Positions 62,142-64,000 of a stretch of 64,000 nucleotides of DNA are shown piece after piece. How positions within the stretch are numbered: the first letter of the stretch is position 1; each line of letters starts with the position of its first letter. The position numbers and the translations under genes are program-made. The notes under the pieces were generated by a model. The model was not told where the DNA came from. It searched no databases and saw only the letters and a program-made list of their open reading frames with translations. The DNA is taken from assembly GCF_902497775.2 (NCBI RefSeq), contig NZ_OZ024668.1, positions 3,890,326 through 3,954,325 of the forward strand, written 5' to 3'. The DNA comes from Pseudomonas fluorescens (GTDB taxonomy: Bacteria; Pseudomonadota; Gammaproteobacteria; Pseudomonadales; Pseudomonadaceae).

Positions 62142-63215
62142 ATGAAACGCCGCTACCGCTGGCCCTTGTGGGGGCTTTTGACTGTCGCCCTGTTACTGCT
62201 GGCCCTGCACCTGACCCTACCGGTGCTCGTGCGCAACTACCTCAACGACAAGCTGGCCGACATGGGCGACTACCGCGGGCAGATCACCGATGTCGACCTG
62301 GCGCTGTGGCGCGGCGCCTACAAGATCAACGGCCTGAACATCATCAAGACCACCGGCAAGGTACCGGTACCTTTTCTCGAAGCGCCGTTGATCGACCTGT
62401 CGGTCAGCTGGCATTCGCTGTGGCATGACCAGGCGGTGGTCGCCGAGGTGACCTTCCTCAAGCCACAGCTGAACTTCGTCGACGGCGCCAGCAAGCAGAC
62501 CTCGCAAACAGGTCAAGGCACCGACTGGCGCCAGCAGCTGGAAAAACTGCTGCCGATTACCCTCAACGAAGTGCGCATCGACGACGGCACCTTGAGCTTT
62601 CGCAACTTCAACTCCAAGCCGCCGGTCAACCTCAAGGCTACCCAACTCAACGCCAGTATCCGCAACCTGACCAACGTCGAGGATCGCAAGGGCCGGCGCG
62701 ATGCCACCTTCGACGGCAAGGCCCGCCTGTTGGGCGATGCCAGCGTCGAAAGCAGTGCCACCTTCGACCCTTTCAGCGACTTCGACGACTTCAAGTTCCG
62801 CCTGCGCGCCACCGGCATCGAACTGCGCCGGCTCAACGACTTTGCCAGCGCCTACGGCAAGTTCGACTTCAATGCCGGCCACGGCGACCTGGTGATTGAG
62901 GCCCAAGCGCAACAAGGCAGGCTTACCGGCTACATCAAACCGCTACTGCGCGATGTCGATGTGTTCAACTGGCAGCAAGACGTGGAAAGCCAGGACAAGG
63001 GCTTTTTCCGCTCGATCTGGGAAGCGCTGGTCGGCGGCAGTGAAACCGTGCTGAAAAACCAGGGCAAGAACCAGTTTGCCACCCGCGTGGAACTCAGCGG
63101 CAGCGTGCGCAAAAGCAATATCAGCGCCTTCGAGGCGTTTTTGCAGATTCTGCGCAATGGCTTCGTCCAGGCCTTCAACGCACGTTACGAGCAAACGCCG
63201 CCCAAGGCTGACTGA
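62142..63215 (+). CDS. DUF748/AsmA-like inner-membrane anchored protein
   Basis: The 357-residue protein has one N-terminal membrane helix (LWGLLTVALLLLALHLTLPVLV) followed by a periplasmic beta-rich region typical of DUF748: GQITDVDLALWRGAYKINGLNI, PLIDLSVSWHSLWH and LRNLTNVEDRKGR-type segments. Such proteins belong to the bridge-like AsmA group that may move lipids between membranes. The function here is not established. The gene is divergent from cysK. Confidence 0.83.
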   Translation: MKRRYRWPLWGLLTVALLLLALHLTLPVLVRNYLNDKLADMGDYRGQITDVDLALWRGAYKINGLNIIKTTGKVPVPFLEAPLIDLSVSWHSLWHDQAVVAEVTFLKPQLNFVDGASKQTSQTGQGTDWRQQLEKLLPITLNEVRIDDGTLSFRNFNSKPPVNLKATQLNASIRNLTNVEDRKGRRDATFDGKARLLGDASVESSATFDPFSDFDDFKFRLRATGIELRRLNDFASAYGKFDFNAGHGDLVIEAQAQQGRLTGYIKPLLRDVDVFNWQQDVESQDKGFFRSIWEALVGGSETVLKNQGKNQFATRVELSGSVRKSNISAFEAFLQILRNGFVQAFNARYEQTPPKAD

Positions 63216-63353
63216 GTCACCGAGTGACGGTCCATTCAGAGACTGAATGGGCCGTCTGCGTTCCCACTCGCCCGAAGCCCGCGTTATAGTCGTGCATGAC
63301 AATTTTTCCGCCAGGGGCCATGTACCCCCGGCGCTACGTTAGAGGATCGGTTC

Positions 63354-64000
63354 ATGAAGTTCGAAGGCACCAGCGCTTATGTCGCTACAGACGACCTGAA
63401 ACTGGCGGTCAACGCGGCGATCACCCTGGAGCGGCCGCTGCTGGTCAAGGGCGAGCCGGGCACCGGCAAGACCATGCTCGCCGAACAGCTGGCTGAATCC
63501 TTTGGCGCCAAGCTGATCACCTGGCACATCAAGTCGACCACCAAGGCCCACCAGGGCCTCTACGAGTACGATGCGGTCAGCCGCCTGCGCGACTCGCAAC
63601 TGGGTGTCGACAAAGTGCATGACGTGCGCAACTACCTGAAGAAAGGCAAGCTCTGGGAGGCTTTCGAGTCCGAAGAGCGGGTCATTCTGCTGATCGACGA
63701 AATCGACAAGGCCGACATCGAGTTCCCCAACGACCTGTTGCAGGAACTGGACAAGATGGAGTTCTACGTTTACGAGACCGACGAGACGATCAAGGCCAAG
63801 CAGCGCCCGATCATCATCATTACCTCGAACAACGAAAAGGAACTGCCCGACGCCTTCCTGCGCCGCTGCTTCTTCCACTACATTGCCTTCCCTGACCGCA
63901 CCACCCTGCAGCAGATCGTCGATGTGCATTACCCGAACATCAAGAAAGACCTGGTCAGCGAAGCGCTCGACGTGTTCTTCGACGTGCGCAAAGTACCGGG
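63354..64000 (+). CDS. MoxR-family AAA+ ATPase, 5' part
   Basis: The 215 visible residues begin MKFEGTSAYVATDD. They include Walker A VKGEPGTGKTML (about residues 31-42), Walker B VILLIDEIDKADI (about 110-122) and sensor 1 IIITSNNEKELPDAFLRRC. The frame runs out of the window, so the C-terminal lid is missing. MoxR ATPases act as chaperones for partner VWA-domain proteins, often encoded next; the partner should lie beyond position 64000. Confidence 0.9.
   Translation, partial: MKFEGTSAYVATDDLKLAVNAAITLERPLLVKGEPGTGKTMLAEQLAESFGAKLITWHIKSTTKAHQGLYEYDAVSRLRDSQLGVDKVHDVRNYLKKGKLWEAFESEERVILLIDEIDKADIEFPNDLLQELDKMEFYVYETDETIKAKQRPIIIITSNNEKELPDAFLRRCFFHYIAFPDRTTLQQIVDVHYPNIKKDLVSEALDVFFDVRKVP

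Overview
The window is chromosomal DNA of a Pseudomonas of the putida/fluorescens type. The basis is the high GC content, the gene families, and several neighbourhoods I recognise from memory: fadD1-fadD2-hydrolase-phaJ as around PP_4549-4552 of P. putida, an OprO/P-type porin with an ECF sigma factor and a KASIII gene as around PA3279-PA3286 of P. aeruginosa, and a catabolic cluster resembling PA3498-PA3514. No tRNA, rRNA, CRISPR array, insertion sequence or prophage was seen. Most of the sequence is densely coding.

Layout. 1-16.9 kb: end of an alpha/beta hydrolase, a periplasmic cyclophilin (ppiA), an ABC exporter, a FemAB/GNAT-like protein, a phosphate-type porin, a soluble zinc anti-sigma/ECF pair, a KASIII, the helicase HrpA, and a polyamine gamma-glutamylation pair (glutamine-synthetase-like enzyme plus FAD oxidase). 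15.1-20.5 kb: fatty-acid block with two tandem acyl-CoA ligases, a lipase-like hydrolase and PhaJ. 20.5-30.5 kb: an ECF42-type sigma factor with its DGPF/YciI partner and two small ligand-fold proteins, an AAC(6')-like acetyltransferase coupled to a GyrI-like protein, a LysE exporter, a MocR regulator divergent from a dehydratase, an alkA-ada repair pair with an unusual Ada, and a leaderless AA10 LPMO. 30.5-41 kb: def, BrkB-like membrane protein, CsbD, a decayed response-regulator fragment, CvfB, a DUF6279 lipoprotein, a large unknown protein, AceK and a DMT transporter.

41.1-58.7 kb is the most interesting part: a co-directional run of 17 genes followed by a porin gene. It holds an SsuABC-like importer, an internal IclR regulator, two SDRs, a cupin, an alpha/beta hydrolase, a ThDP decarboxylase-like enzyme, an aspartate-dehydrogenase-like enzyme, an aldehyde dehydrogenase, a two-domain VOC (extradiol-type) enzyme, a FAD monooxygenase, two small unknowns, a Rieske oxygenase, a RidA protein and a phthalate-dioxygenase-type reductase. 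Both control regions, before the first transporter gene and before the porin, carry repeated copies of a near-palindrome of the form GTTTCATATATAAAAC. This suggests that one regulator, probably the internal IclR protein, controls uptake, ring opening and outer-membrane entry of one still unidentified, perhaps nitrogen-containing, aromatic compound.

58.7-64 kb: an EamA exporter preceded by a valine-rich possible leader peptide, an LpxO-like lipid A hydroxylase, cysK, a DUF748 protein, and the start of a MoxR ATPase gene cut by the window end.
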